Shown: piece after piece, positions 1 through 5,366 of the stretch
How positions within the stretch are numbered: position 1 is the stretch's first letter
How the letters are laid out: every line of letters starts with the position of its first letter
Source of the DNA: Clostridia bacterium
GTDB lineage: Bacteria; Bacillota; Clostridia; Oscillospirales; CAG-272
Length of the DNA stretch: 6,574 nucleotides
Direction of reading: 5' to 3'
Assembly (NCBI GenBank): GCA_017518025.1
Contig: JAFWWR010000239.1
Location: 1-6,574 of the forward strand
The notes under the pieces: model-generated
What the model saw: only the letters and a program-made list of their open reading frames with translations
Told to the model about the DNA's origin: nothing
The model's database searches: none
Program-made: the position numbers and the translations under genes

Positions 1-1218
1 GCGGATCTTCGCCATGTGCGCTTTTGCCGCCTGCTCGGTTTTGTTATCGCCGTATTCGTAATACTTTGCTCCTGCGAGATCGTCCGGCAGATACTGTTGC
101 TTCACGTATCTGTTCGGGAAGCTGTGCGGGTACTTGTATCCTTTGAAAAGAGGACTCTTCAGGTGCGAGGGGATCTCTTTTCCTTTTCCCGACGAAATAT
201 CAGCCGCCGCCGCATCGTAGGCGCAGTTGGCGGTATTTGATTTCGGAGCGGTCGCAAGCATCACGGTGGCGTTCACCAGCGGGATCCTCGCCTCGGGCAG
301 ACCCAGCTCTTTCGCGCTTTCACAGCACGCCCTCGTGATGACCGCCGCCATGGGGTACGCCGCGCCTATGTCTTCGCTGGCGATCACCTGGAGCCGCCTG
401 CACGGCGATATGAGATCTCCGCCCTCGAGGAGCCGCGCAAGGTAGAACACCGCCGCGTCGGGGTCGGACCCGCGGATCGATTTCTGGAGTCCGGACAAAA
501 GATCGTAGTGGACATCGCCGTCCCGGTCGAAGTTCGACATGGACAGCGTCGGGAGCAGTTCTCTCACGTCGTCCTCGCGGATATCGTCCTTTTCAACAAC
601 GTTCAGCACCAGCTCCAGGGTGTTCAGCGACCGTCTCATATCTCCGGCTCCCGCGTCCGCGATGAGCTTCAGTGCGCCGTCGGTGAAGCTGACGTTCTCC
701 CGGAGTTCCTTCGCCCCCTCTTTGAGCCGCGGTATCGCCTCGTCCGGCGAGATATGCCTGAACTCAAAAACGGAGCATCGCGACAGCAAAGCGTCGTAGA
801 TGTAATAATACGGATTTTCCGTTGTGGAAGCGATAAGGGTGATGGACCCGTCCTCTATGTACTGCAGAAGCGACTGCTGTTGCTTCTTGTTGAAATACTG
901 TATTTCGTCGAGATAGAGCAGCACTCCGCCCTCGCCCATGATCGAACCGGTGGTGGACGCTACCTGCTTTACGTCGGCGAGGGTCGCGGTGGTCGCGTTG
1001 AGGAAAAAGATCTCCTTGCCGGATTCCGCCGCAAGAATGGAAGCCGCGGTCGTCTTTCCCGTTCCGGGAGGCCCGAAGAAGATCACGGACGGCAGAACGC
1101 CGTTCTTGACCAGTTTTCTCAGAACGCCGTTCTTGCCCACAAGTTTTTCCTGACCGACCATTTCGTCAAAATTTTTCGGACGGAGCAGGTCGGCGGCGGG
1201 TCGGAGTTTCGCGCACAT
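1..1218 (-). CDS. rarA: Replication-associated recombination protein RarA/MgsA (AAA+ ATPase), 3' end cut by window edge
   Basis: RarA belongs to the MgsA/Mgs1/WRNIP1 group of clamp-loader-like AAA+ ATPases, which act in the cytoplasm at stalled replication forks. Reading the minus strand from ATG 1218-1216 gives 406 codons with no stop up to the window edge. Visible elements are an RPKNFDEMVGQEKLVG start (residues 13-28), Walker A GPPGTGKTT (49-57), Walker B LYLDEIQ (101-107), sensor 1 ASTTENP (130-136), a candidate arginine finger in LLSRC (R147), and sensor 2 GDMRRSLN (192-199). The C-terminal tetramerisation region begins near HYDLLSGLQKSIRGSD (237-252) and includes the family hallmark YYEYGDNKTEQAAKA close to the edge. 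Relatives are about 420-450 residues, so roughly 15-40 residues are missing. The start is fixed by AGAGGTGA at 1230-1223, five bases upstream of the ATG. The gene is divergent from the small protein at 1286. The identification is firm; a fork-rescue role is taken from the family. Confidence 0.96.
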   Translation of the reverse strand, partial: MCAKLRPAADLLRPKNFDEMVGQEKLVGKNGVLRKLVKNGVLPSVIFFGPPGTGKTTAASILAAESGKEIFFLNATTATLADVKQVASTTGSIMGEGGVLLYLDEIQYFNKKQQQSLLQYIEDGSITLIASTTENPYYYIYDALLSRCSVFEFRHISPDEAIPRLKEGAKELRENVSFTDGALKLIADAGAGDMRRSLNTLELVLNVVEKDDIREDDVRELLPTLSMSNFDRDGDVHYDLLSGLQKSIRGSDPDAAVFYLARLLEGGDLISPCRRLQVIASEDIGAAYPMAAVITRACCESAKELGLPEARIPLVNATVMLATAPKSNTANCAYDAAAADISSGKGKEIPSHLKSPLFKGYKYPHSFPNRYVKQQYLPDDLAGAKYYEYGDNKTEQAAKAHMAKIR

Positions 1219-1285
1219 AGTCTCACCTCTGTGTAAGGATAATTGTTAAGTTTTCCGCATAGAATTGAGCGGAGGAGGGGATAGT
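1219..1285. other. Divergent intergenic region between rarA and the 122-residue protein gene
   Basis: These 67 bases must hold the 5' signals of both divergent genes. The ribosome binding sites are clear: AGAGGTGA for rarA (1230-1223, minus strand) and GGAGGAGGGG for the small gene (1271-1280, plus strand). The middle, about 1236-1265, is AT-rich, but I find no -35/-10 pair with acceptable spacing on either strand. Promoters here are therefore assumed rather than seen. Confidence 0.5.
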
Positions 1286-1654
1286 GTGAACGTAAAAGCC
1301 GCGAGGACCACGGCGGGGAAATGTACCGTTTCGATACCGGAGTTTTCCGTATCGGCAGACGACCCGAAACGGGCGGCCCGTCACGCGGAAACGATGAACG
1401 GGTTTTACGCCGGACTCCGCGACGGGATCATCTCGTCCGCCTCGTCCGGGAACCTGCGGGGCGATCTCCGCGTCCGGGGCGTCGACGGGTCGTTCGAGGC
1501 GCAGCAGACAGGCGGGACCGGCTTCCGTATCAGATACGTCATCCGCGGACGGTTTTTCGCCCCCGGTCCGTCGGGTATGACGTCGGTCCGCCGCAGTCGG
1601 GTCGTCGAGGCCCGGTGGGACGACGGCGTCCTGACGTCGTTTACGGTGGTCTGA
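1286..1654 (+). CDS. Small basic protein of unknown function, 122 residues
   Basis: I do not recognise this protein with certainty. The GTG start at 1286 is chosen because GGAGGAGGGG (1271-1280) lies five bases upstream; an in-frame TTG at 1265 lies before that site and is unlikely. Third codon positions are strongly G/C, as in the neighbouring genes, and neither competing frame has a matching start signal. The product is Arg-rich, with no signal peptide or membrane segment. Its layout is a short N-terminal strand (CTVSIPEFSV), a helix containing ETMNGFYAGLRDGI, then alternating strands ending in ARWDDGVLTSFTVV. The order 'strand, N-x-F-Y helix, antiparallel strands' loosely resembles the DUF3298/RsiV-type fold, but this is a shape argument only. 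It is divergent from rarA and lies upstream of the rplJ promoter. No terminator is evident after its stop. Confidence 0.72.
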   Translation: MNVKAARTTAGKCTVSIPEFSVSADDPKRAARHAETMNGFYAGLRDGIISSASSGNLRGDLRVRGVDGSFEAQQTGGTGFRIRYVIRGRFFAPGPSGMTSVRRSRVVEARWDDGVLTSFTVV

Positions 1655-1720
1655 TTGATTTATAATATAGTATTTTATATAAAAAAGCATTATTTGTCAA
1701 CCGCCGCGGGACGAAACGGA
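1655..1720. other. AT-rich spacer without a recognisable gene
   Basis: This spacer lies between the small protein gene and the UP-like tract of the rplJ promoter. The first part (about 1660-1695) is almost entirely A/T. I see no stable GC-rich hairpin followed by T residues, so no terminator for the upstream gene can be called, and no short open frame has a ribosome binding site. Confidence 0.5.
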
Positions 1721-1768
1721 AATTTTTTTCAAAAAAGTGTTGACAAAGGGCGAAAGGTAGTGTATAAT
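1721..1768 (+). promoter_or_regulatory. Strong sigma-A promoter of the rplJ-rplL operon with UP-like A/T tract
   Basis: The -35 box TTGACA (1740-1745) and -10 box TATAAT (1763-1768) both match the consensus exactly, with the optimal 17-base spacer. A T7 run and an A6 run (1723-1736) lie just upstream of the -35, where an UP element would contact the RNA polymerase alpha subunits. Transcription should begin near 1775, giving a leader of about 150 nt before rplJ. This strength fits a ribosomal protein operon. Confidence 0.93.
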
Positions 1769-1780
1769 CTCATCGTTGTT

Positions 1781-1860
1781 GAACCAAAGACAGCAGGTTA
1801 CGGTAAAAGCTTCACGCTTTCCTGCCGAGGAGAGACGCACAGAATCAAGTTGTTTGTGCC
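1781..1860 (+). ncRNA. Ribosomal protein L10 leader RNA (autoregulatory site)
   Basis: The leader carries the conserved blocks of Firmicutes L10 leaders: AAAGACAGCAGG (1786-1797) and CCTGCCGAGG (1821-1830). GCAGG 1793-1797 pairs with CCTGC 1821-1825. Inside this, AAAGC 1806-1810 pairs with GCTTT 1816-1820 around a TTCAC loop, leaving internal-loop bases such as AAAGACA and GAGGAGAG for protein contact. A further hairpin is GCACAGA 1837-1843 with TTTGTGC 1853-1859, containing one G-U pair. In Bacillus subtilis the L10-L12 complex binds this kind of leader and causes premature termination. The intrinsic hairpin that follows fits the same attenuation logic. Confidence 0.9.
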
Positions 1861-1895
1861 TTTTTCCTCGTTTTCGGAAAAAGGCTTTTTCGTTT
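1858..1895 (+). terminator. Intrinsic terminator used as attenuator in the rplJ leader
   Basis: A perfect 10-bp stem forms between GCCTTTTTCC (1858-1867) and GGAAAAAGGC (1876-1885), with an 8-base loop and then TTTTT plus further T residues. It lies inside the leader, upstream of the rplJ ribosome binding site, so it can only act as a conditional terminator. Its first bases overlap the 3' arm of the hairpin at 1837-1859, and its 5' arm can also pair with 1802-1809, which offers a competing antiterminator fold. Confidence 0.9.
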
Positions 1896-1927
1896 CCCGG
1901 AAATCAAACGAAGGAGGATAATGCGAA

Positions 1928-2566
1928 ATGCCAAGCGCAAAGATTCTTGAGCAGAAGAAAGCATTCGTAGACGGACTCGCCGACAAGTTCAGCCGCGCAA
2001 CGTCCGGAGTGCTTGTAAAGTATCAGGGAATCACGGTCGATGAAGACACAAAGCTTCGCGCCGAGCTCCGTGCCGCGGGCGTCGAGTACACCGTCATCAA
2101 GAACAGACTTATCGGTCTTGCATGCGATAAAGTCGGTTTCGGCGATATGAGACAGCACCTCACCGGCATGAACGCCGTCGCCATCAGCTATGAGGATCCC
2201 ATCGCACCGGCCAAGATACTCAAAAAGTATGCCGATAAGATCGAGACCTTCGAGATCAGAGCAGGATTCATTGACGGCGCGGTCGTAGACGCGGCCGTCG
2301 TCGGAGAACTTGCCGACATCCCGCCGAAGGAAGTCCTTATCGCCAGACTCATGGGCAGCATGCAGTCGCCTCTCTACGGTCTTGCTTGCGGACTGCAGGC
2401 GATCATAGACAAGAGCGGCGAGGAAGCGCCCGCCGAGGAGAAGCCGGCTGAGGAAGCCGCTCCCGCAGAAGAAGCTCCCGCGGCTGAAAAGGCTGCTCCC
2501 GCAGAAGAAGCTCCCGCGGCAGAGGCGGAAGCCGCTCCCGCCGAGGAAGCACCCGCAGCAGAGTAA
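1928..2566 (+). CDS. rplJ: 50S ribosomal protein L10 with long Ala/Pro/Glu C-terminal tail
   Basis: L10 anchors the L7/L12 dimers to 23S rRNA at the base of the ribosomal stalk. The N-terminal domain matches the family: VDGLADKFSRATSGVLVKYQGITV (14-37, in part) and ELRAAGVEYTVIKNRLIGLA (46-65). The C-terminal helix that holds L12 dimers is about residues 133-162. Standard L10 is about 165-175 residues and ends there; this one has 212. Residues 164-212 form a low-complexity acidic tail with an APAEEAPAAE-type motif repeated at about 12-residue spacing. The start follows AAGGAGG (1911-1917) by ten bases. A nearer ATG at 1921 opens only nine codons in another frame. The gene is first in the operon, 45 bases ahead of rplL, and lies behind the L10 leader, so feedback control is expected. 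Identification is firm; any function of the tail is unknown. Confidence 0.97.
   Translation: MPSAKILEQKKAFVDGLADKFSRATSGVLVKYQGITVDEDTKLRAELRAAGVEYTVIKNRLIGLACDKVGFGDMRQHLTGMNAVAISYEDPIAPAKILKKYADKIETFEIRAGFIDGAVVDAAVVGELADIPPKEVLIARLMGSMQSPLYGLACGLQAIIDKSGEEAPAEEKPAEEAAPAEEAPAAEKAAPAEEAPAAEAEAAPAEEAPAAE
2459..2520 (+). repeat. Direct 26-bp repeats at 36-bp spacing in the rplJ tail
   Basis: Two identical 26-base copies lie at 2459-2484 and 2495-2520, offset by 36 bases (12 codons). A third, diverged unit follows (about 2531-2560). They encode the APAEEAPAAE-type residue repeat at the end of L10. The repeat is in phase with the reading frame, so changes in copy number would lengthen or shorten the tail without a frameshift. 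Confidence 0.9.
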
Positions 2567-2611
2567 TCAAAAATAAAAACAAAAATCAATTATTAAACGG
2601 AGGAAATTAAA

Positions 2612-2989
2612 ATGGCATCTGAAAAGATCACAGCGATCCTGGATGAGATAAAGGCTCTTACCATTCTTGAGCTCTCTGACCTGGTCAAGGCAATCGAAGA
2701 GGAGTTCGGCGTTTCCGCGGCTCCCGTAGCAGTAGCAGCAGCTCCCGGCGCGGCTCCCGCAGCAGCAGCCGAGGAAAAGACCGAGTTTGACGTTATCCTC
2801 GCCAACTTCGGCGCGAAGAAGCTCGACGTCATCAAGGCGGTCCGCGAGATCACAGGTCTCGGACTTAAGGAAGCGAAAGAACTCGTTGAGAGCGCTCCCA
2901 AGGCCCTCAAGGAAGGCGCTACCAAGGAAGAAGCCGACGCCCTCAAGGCGAAGCTCGAAGCTGTCGGCGCAACCGTCGAGATCAAGTAA
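2612..2989 (+). CDS. rplL: 50S ribosomal protein L7/L12
   Basis: L7/L12 forms the mobile dimers of the ribosomal stalk that recruit and stimulate translational GTPases. The 125 residues have the usual three parts. The N-terminal dimerisation and L10-binding helices are about 1-32 (LTILELSDLVKAIEEEFGV). An Ala/Pro-rich hinge spans about 34-54. The C-terminal factor-binding domain is about 57-125 and includes KLDVIKAVREITGLGLKEAK (70-89) followed by ELVESAP. Length and sequence are normal for the family. The start is set by GGAGG at 2599-2603, eight bases before the ATG. It is the second and last gene of the operon, followed directly by a terminator and then by recG. The rpoB gene, the usual neighbour, is absent. 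Dosage relative to L10 (several L12 per L10) would need stronger translation of this gene, which its clean ribosome binding site could allow. Confidence 0.98.
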   Translation: MASEKITAILDEIKALTILELSDLVKAIEEEFGVSAAPVAVAAAPGAAPAAAAEEKTEFDVILANFGAKKLDVIKAVREITGLGLKEAKELVESAPKALKEGATKEEADALKAKLEAVGATVEIK

Positions 2990-3006
2990 TTTTGTCTCAA
3001 ATAAGA

Positions 3007-3043
3007 ACGGCACACGGAGAGATCCGCGTGCCGTTTTTCTTCT
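3007..3043 (+). terminator. Intrinsic terminator of the rplJ-rplL operon
   Basis: ACGGCACACGGA (3007-3018) pairs with TCCGCGTGCCGT (3023-3034) around a GAGA loop, with one A-C mismatch. T residues follow (3034-3038, then a mixed T/C run to 3043). It lies 17 bases after the rplL stop and separates this highly expressed operon from recG. Confidence 0.92.
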
Positions 3044-3044
3044 A

Positions 3045-3073
3045 TTGAAAAGAGCGGGGAAAAGTGATAAAAT
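3045..3073 (+). promoter_or_regulatory. Sigma-A promoter of recG
   Basis: The -35 box TTGAAA (3045-3050) and -10 box TAAAAT (3068-3073) each match five of six consensus bases, with a 17-base spacer. The -35 begins two bases after the U-rich tail of the rplL terminator. Transcription should begin near 3080, leaving only about 20 nt before the ATG, just enough for the ribosome binding site. This gives recG its own initiation, independent of read-through from the ribosomal operon. Confidence 0.8.
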
Positions 3074-3100
3074 AATACGTAAGAAAGGAGGCGGCGTCAA

Positions 3101-5284
3101 ATGGCAATAAGCGAACGTCTTTCCGAAATACTGTTCCAACCCGTGACCGTTGTGAAAAACGTTGGCGCATCCCGTGCCGCCGCCTTTAATCGCGTCGGCG
3201 TGTCCACCGTGGGCGATCTGCTCCGGTATTTTCCCCGGGCGTATCAGAACAGGGGCGCAACGAAGACCATCGAGCAGATCAAGGACGAGATCGCGACAGA
3301 GGACAAGGAGAGATCCGATCCCTGTTCCGTCGTCATAACAGTATCCGCAGAGCCGTACTCAAAAATGATCCGACGCGGAATGACGATAACGAGAGTAAAA
3401 GCGTTCGACGACACGGGATTCTGCGAGATCACGTTTTTCAACCAGCCGTACGTCAGGGATTATTTCCGTACCGGCGCGGAGTTCCGGCTGTGGGGCAGAT
3501 TCGAGTACGCCCGGGGCCGGCTGACGATAACGTCTCCCGTGTGGGAGCCCGCCGCGCCCGGCGCAGATCTCCCGCCCATCGTTCCGGTCTACCCGCTGAC
3601 GCAGGGATTGACCCAGAAGACCGTCTCTCAGGCCGTGTCGAACGCTCTCGCCCTCGCGGGAGCGGCGCTTGACGAGTATCTGCCCGAGAACGTCCTCCAG
3701 AAATCTTCTCTTCCGACTTATTCATACGCTATCCGCAACATACATTGTCCCGCCTCGGTCGAGGCGCTGGAAGAAGCGAAAAGGCGGCTCGCATTCGACG
3801 AGCTTCTTCTCACCTCTCTCGCGCTTTCCGTCTCGGGAGGGAACAGAAAGATCGAGAGCTCCGTTTCCGTCGGCTCGACTGACCTTACGCCTCTTACTTC
3901 GCTATTGCCCTATTCGCTCACCGCGTCGCAGAAACGCTCCGTCGGAGAGATCCTGCGCGATATGAGCGGAGATCACGCCATGAACAGAATACTCGTCGGC
4001 GACGTGGGTTCCGGTAAGACGATAGTCGCCGCAGCCGCCGCGTACGCCGTTATGCGGTCGGGATATTCCGCGGCGCTCATGGCGCCGACGGAGATACTCG
4101 CTTTGCAGCACTATACCGATCTCAGGCAGCTTTTCGAAAAACTCGGACTCGAATGTATGCTTCTGACCGGATCCACAGGCGCTTCGCAGAGAAAAAAGAT
4201 CCTCGCGGCGCTTTCCGATCCGTCGGAGCCCGTGCTGATCATCGGAACGCATGCCCTGATCTCTCCGGACGTTGATCCGGTCAATCTCGGACTCGTCATT
4301 ATCGACGAGCAGCACCGCTTCGGCGTCATGCAGAGGGCGGCGCTGGCTGATAAGACCGAGGGCGTCCACACTCTCGTCATGAGCGCCACGCCCATTCCGA
4401 GGACGCTGTCGCTTATCGCATACGGCAATCTCGCCGTTTCCCGCCTCGACGAGCTGCCGTCGGGACGGCTTCCCATCGACACCTTCGCCGTGGACGAAAG
4501 CTACCGCCGCCGGCTAAACGGATTCATACAGAAGCAGGTCGACGAGGGCCATCAGGTCTACGTTGTCTGCCCCGCTGTCGAAGAGGTCAAAAAGCCCGAA
4601 AAAGAAACGGACGACCCCCTTGAGATGGCGAACATAACCCTGTTCGATCTGGCACTTCCTGAGGACGAGCTGCCGATGAAATCGGCGGTGGCGTACACCG
4701 ACGAGCTGAAGCGGGAACTCCCCGGTTGCAGGATCGCATTCGTCCACGGAAAAATGAGACCGGCGGAGAAGGACTCCGTTATGCGCTCCTTTGCCTCCGG
4801 CGATATTGATGTGCTCGTCTCCACCACTGTCATCGAGGTGGGCGTGAACGTCCCGAACGCCACGCTTATGATCGTGGAGAACGCCGAAAGATTCGGCCTT
4901 TCCCAGCTTCATCAGCTTCGCGGACGCGTGGGCCGCGGCGGAGCGAAATCCTATTTCGTTATGGTCTCCGATTCGAAGAGCGAGAAGGCGCTCCAGCGGA
5001 TCAGCGTCCTCAAAAACTCCCGTGACGGGTACGAGATTGCGGAAGCGGATCTCCGTCAGCGAGGTCCAGGCGATATCCTCTCCGAGAACAGCGTGATCCG
5101 CCAGCACGGCCAGTCGTCCATGCTTCTTGTCAAGGGATGCACTGACGCCGCTCTGCTTGAGACCGCGACCGAGGCGGTGACGGCGATCCTCGGCGACGAT
5201 CCCGCTCTCAAAAAGCCCGCGAACGCCGGAATACGTTCAAAAGTTGAGCGGCTTGTCGCCGGAAGCGCGGGAACCATTTCCTGA
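3101..5284 (+). CDS. recG: ATP-dependent DNA helicase RecG
   Basis: RecG is a double-stranded DNA translocase that reverses stalled forks and processes branched DNA. The N-terminal part carries the helix-hairpin-helix-like start (VKNVGASRAAAFNRVGVSTV, 18-37) and LLRYFPRAYQNRG. The OB-fold wedge is about residues 75-150. Helicase motifs appear in order: GDVGSGKT (300-307), APTEIL, DEQH (402-405), MSATPIPRTL (427-436), FVHGKM (547-552), VSTTVIEVGVNVPN (573-586) and QLRGRVGRGG (605-614). The C-terminus shows the family pattern DGYEIAEADLRQRGPGDI. At 727 residues it is some 35-50 longer than typical RecG (about 680-690), mostly through an acidic insertion at about 497-527, between motif IV and the HGKM motif. 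The start follows AAAGGAGG (3084-3091) by nine bases. It has its own promoter, stands alone in its unit, and faces the SLH gene tail to tail. Confidence 0.98.
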   Translation: MAISERLSEILFQPVTVVKNVGASRAAAFNRVGVSTVGDLLRYFPRAYQNRGATKTIEQIKDEIATEDKERSDPCSVVITVSAEPYSKMIRRGMTITRVKAFDDTGFCEITFFNQPYVRDYFRTGAEFRLWGRFEYARGRLTITSPVWEPAAPGADLPPIVPVYPLTQGLTQKTVSQAVSNALALAGAALDEYLPENVLQKSSLPTYSYAIRNIHCPASVEALEEAKRRLAFDELLLTSLALSVSGGNRKIESSVSVGSTDLTPLTSLLPYSLTASQKRSVGEILRDMSGDHAMNRILVGDVGSGKTIVAAAAAYAVMRSGYSAALMAPTEILALQHYTDLRQLFEKLGLECMLLTGSTGASQRKKILAALSDPSEPVLIIGTHALISPDVDPVNLGLVIIDEQHRFGVMQRAALADKTEGVHTLVMSATPIPRTLSLIAYGNLAVSRLDELPSGRLPIDTFAVDESYRRRLNGFIQKQVDEGHQVYVVCPAVEEVKKPEKETDDPLEMANITLFDLALPEDELPMKSAVAYTDELKRELPGCRIAFVHGKMRPAEKDSVMRSFASGDIDVLVSTTVIEVGVNVPNATLMIVENAERFGLSQLHQLRGRVGRGGAKSYFVMVSDSKSEKALQRISVLKNSRDGYEIAEADLRQRGPGDILSENSVIRQHGQSSMLLVKGCTDAALLETATEAVTAILGDDPALKKPANAGIRSKVERLVAGSAGTIS

Positions 5285-5309
5285 TTTCTCACGACATTTG
5301 GTCGCCGAA

Positions 5310-5352
5310 AAAATGACCCCGGGAATTCAATTCGAATTCCCGGGGTCATTTT
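5310..5352. terminator. Bidirectional terminator between recG and the SLH protein gene
   Basis: A perfect 19-bp inverted repeat has arms 5310-5328 and 5334-5352 around a 5-base loop, with GC-rich centres (GACCCCGGGAATTC type). T runs end the stem on both strands: ATTTTGTTG on plus, and on minus six T residues opposite A5308-5313. It sits 25 bases after the recG stop and 14 bases before the SLH gene stop, so it can end both convergent transcripts. The T run is better for the minus-strand gene. Confidence 0.93.
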
Positions 5353-5366
5353 GTTGTATCCTCGTC

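Noticed and set aside
1093..1135. A 16-bp direct repeat in rarA (1093-1108 and 1120-1135), encoding KNGVL twice ahead of Walker A.
   Set aside because: As I recall Bacillus RarA, this segment has the same length, so no insertion or duplication is needed to explain it.
508..1236. A 242-codon open frame on the plus strand opposite rarA.
   Set aside because: It is antisense to a gene with all AAA+ motifs in order, and its product resembles nothing recognisable.
1243..1265. TAGAAT at 1260-1265 as a -10 box for the small protein gene.
   Set aside because: No -35 lies at a usable distance (the nearest TTGTTA leaves an 11-base spacer), and transcription would begin within the ribosome binding site.
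1223..1690. A 155-codon open frame on the minus strand, and a 114-codon plus-strand frame at 1321-1665, overlapping the small protein gene.
   Set aside because: Neither has a ribosome binding site, and the minus frame would run into the rarA ribosome binding site. The 1286-1654 frame has a good binding site and G/C-rich third positions.
1721..1737. T7 followed by A6 read as a terminator for the small protein gene.
   Set aside because: There is no GC-rich stem before the T run and the T/A runs would leave a one-base loop. The tract fits better as an UP-like element of the adjacent promoter.
1921..1950. Out-of-frame ATG with nine codons just before and overlapping the rplJ start.
   Set aside because: It is only three bases from the AAGGAGG site, too close for efficient initiation, and has no coding signature; more likely chance than a regulatory micro-frame.
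2374..2589. Minus-strand Ala/Ser-rich open frame opposite the rplJ tail.
   Set aside because: It is the low-complexity antisense of the Ala/Pro/Glu repeat, with no start signal.
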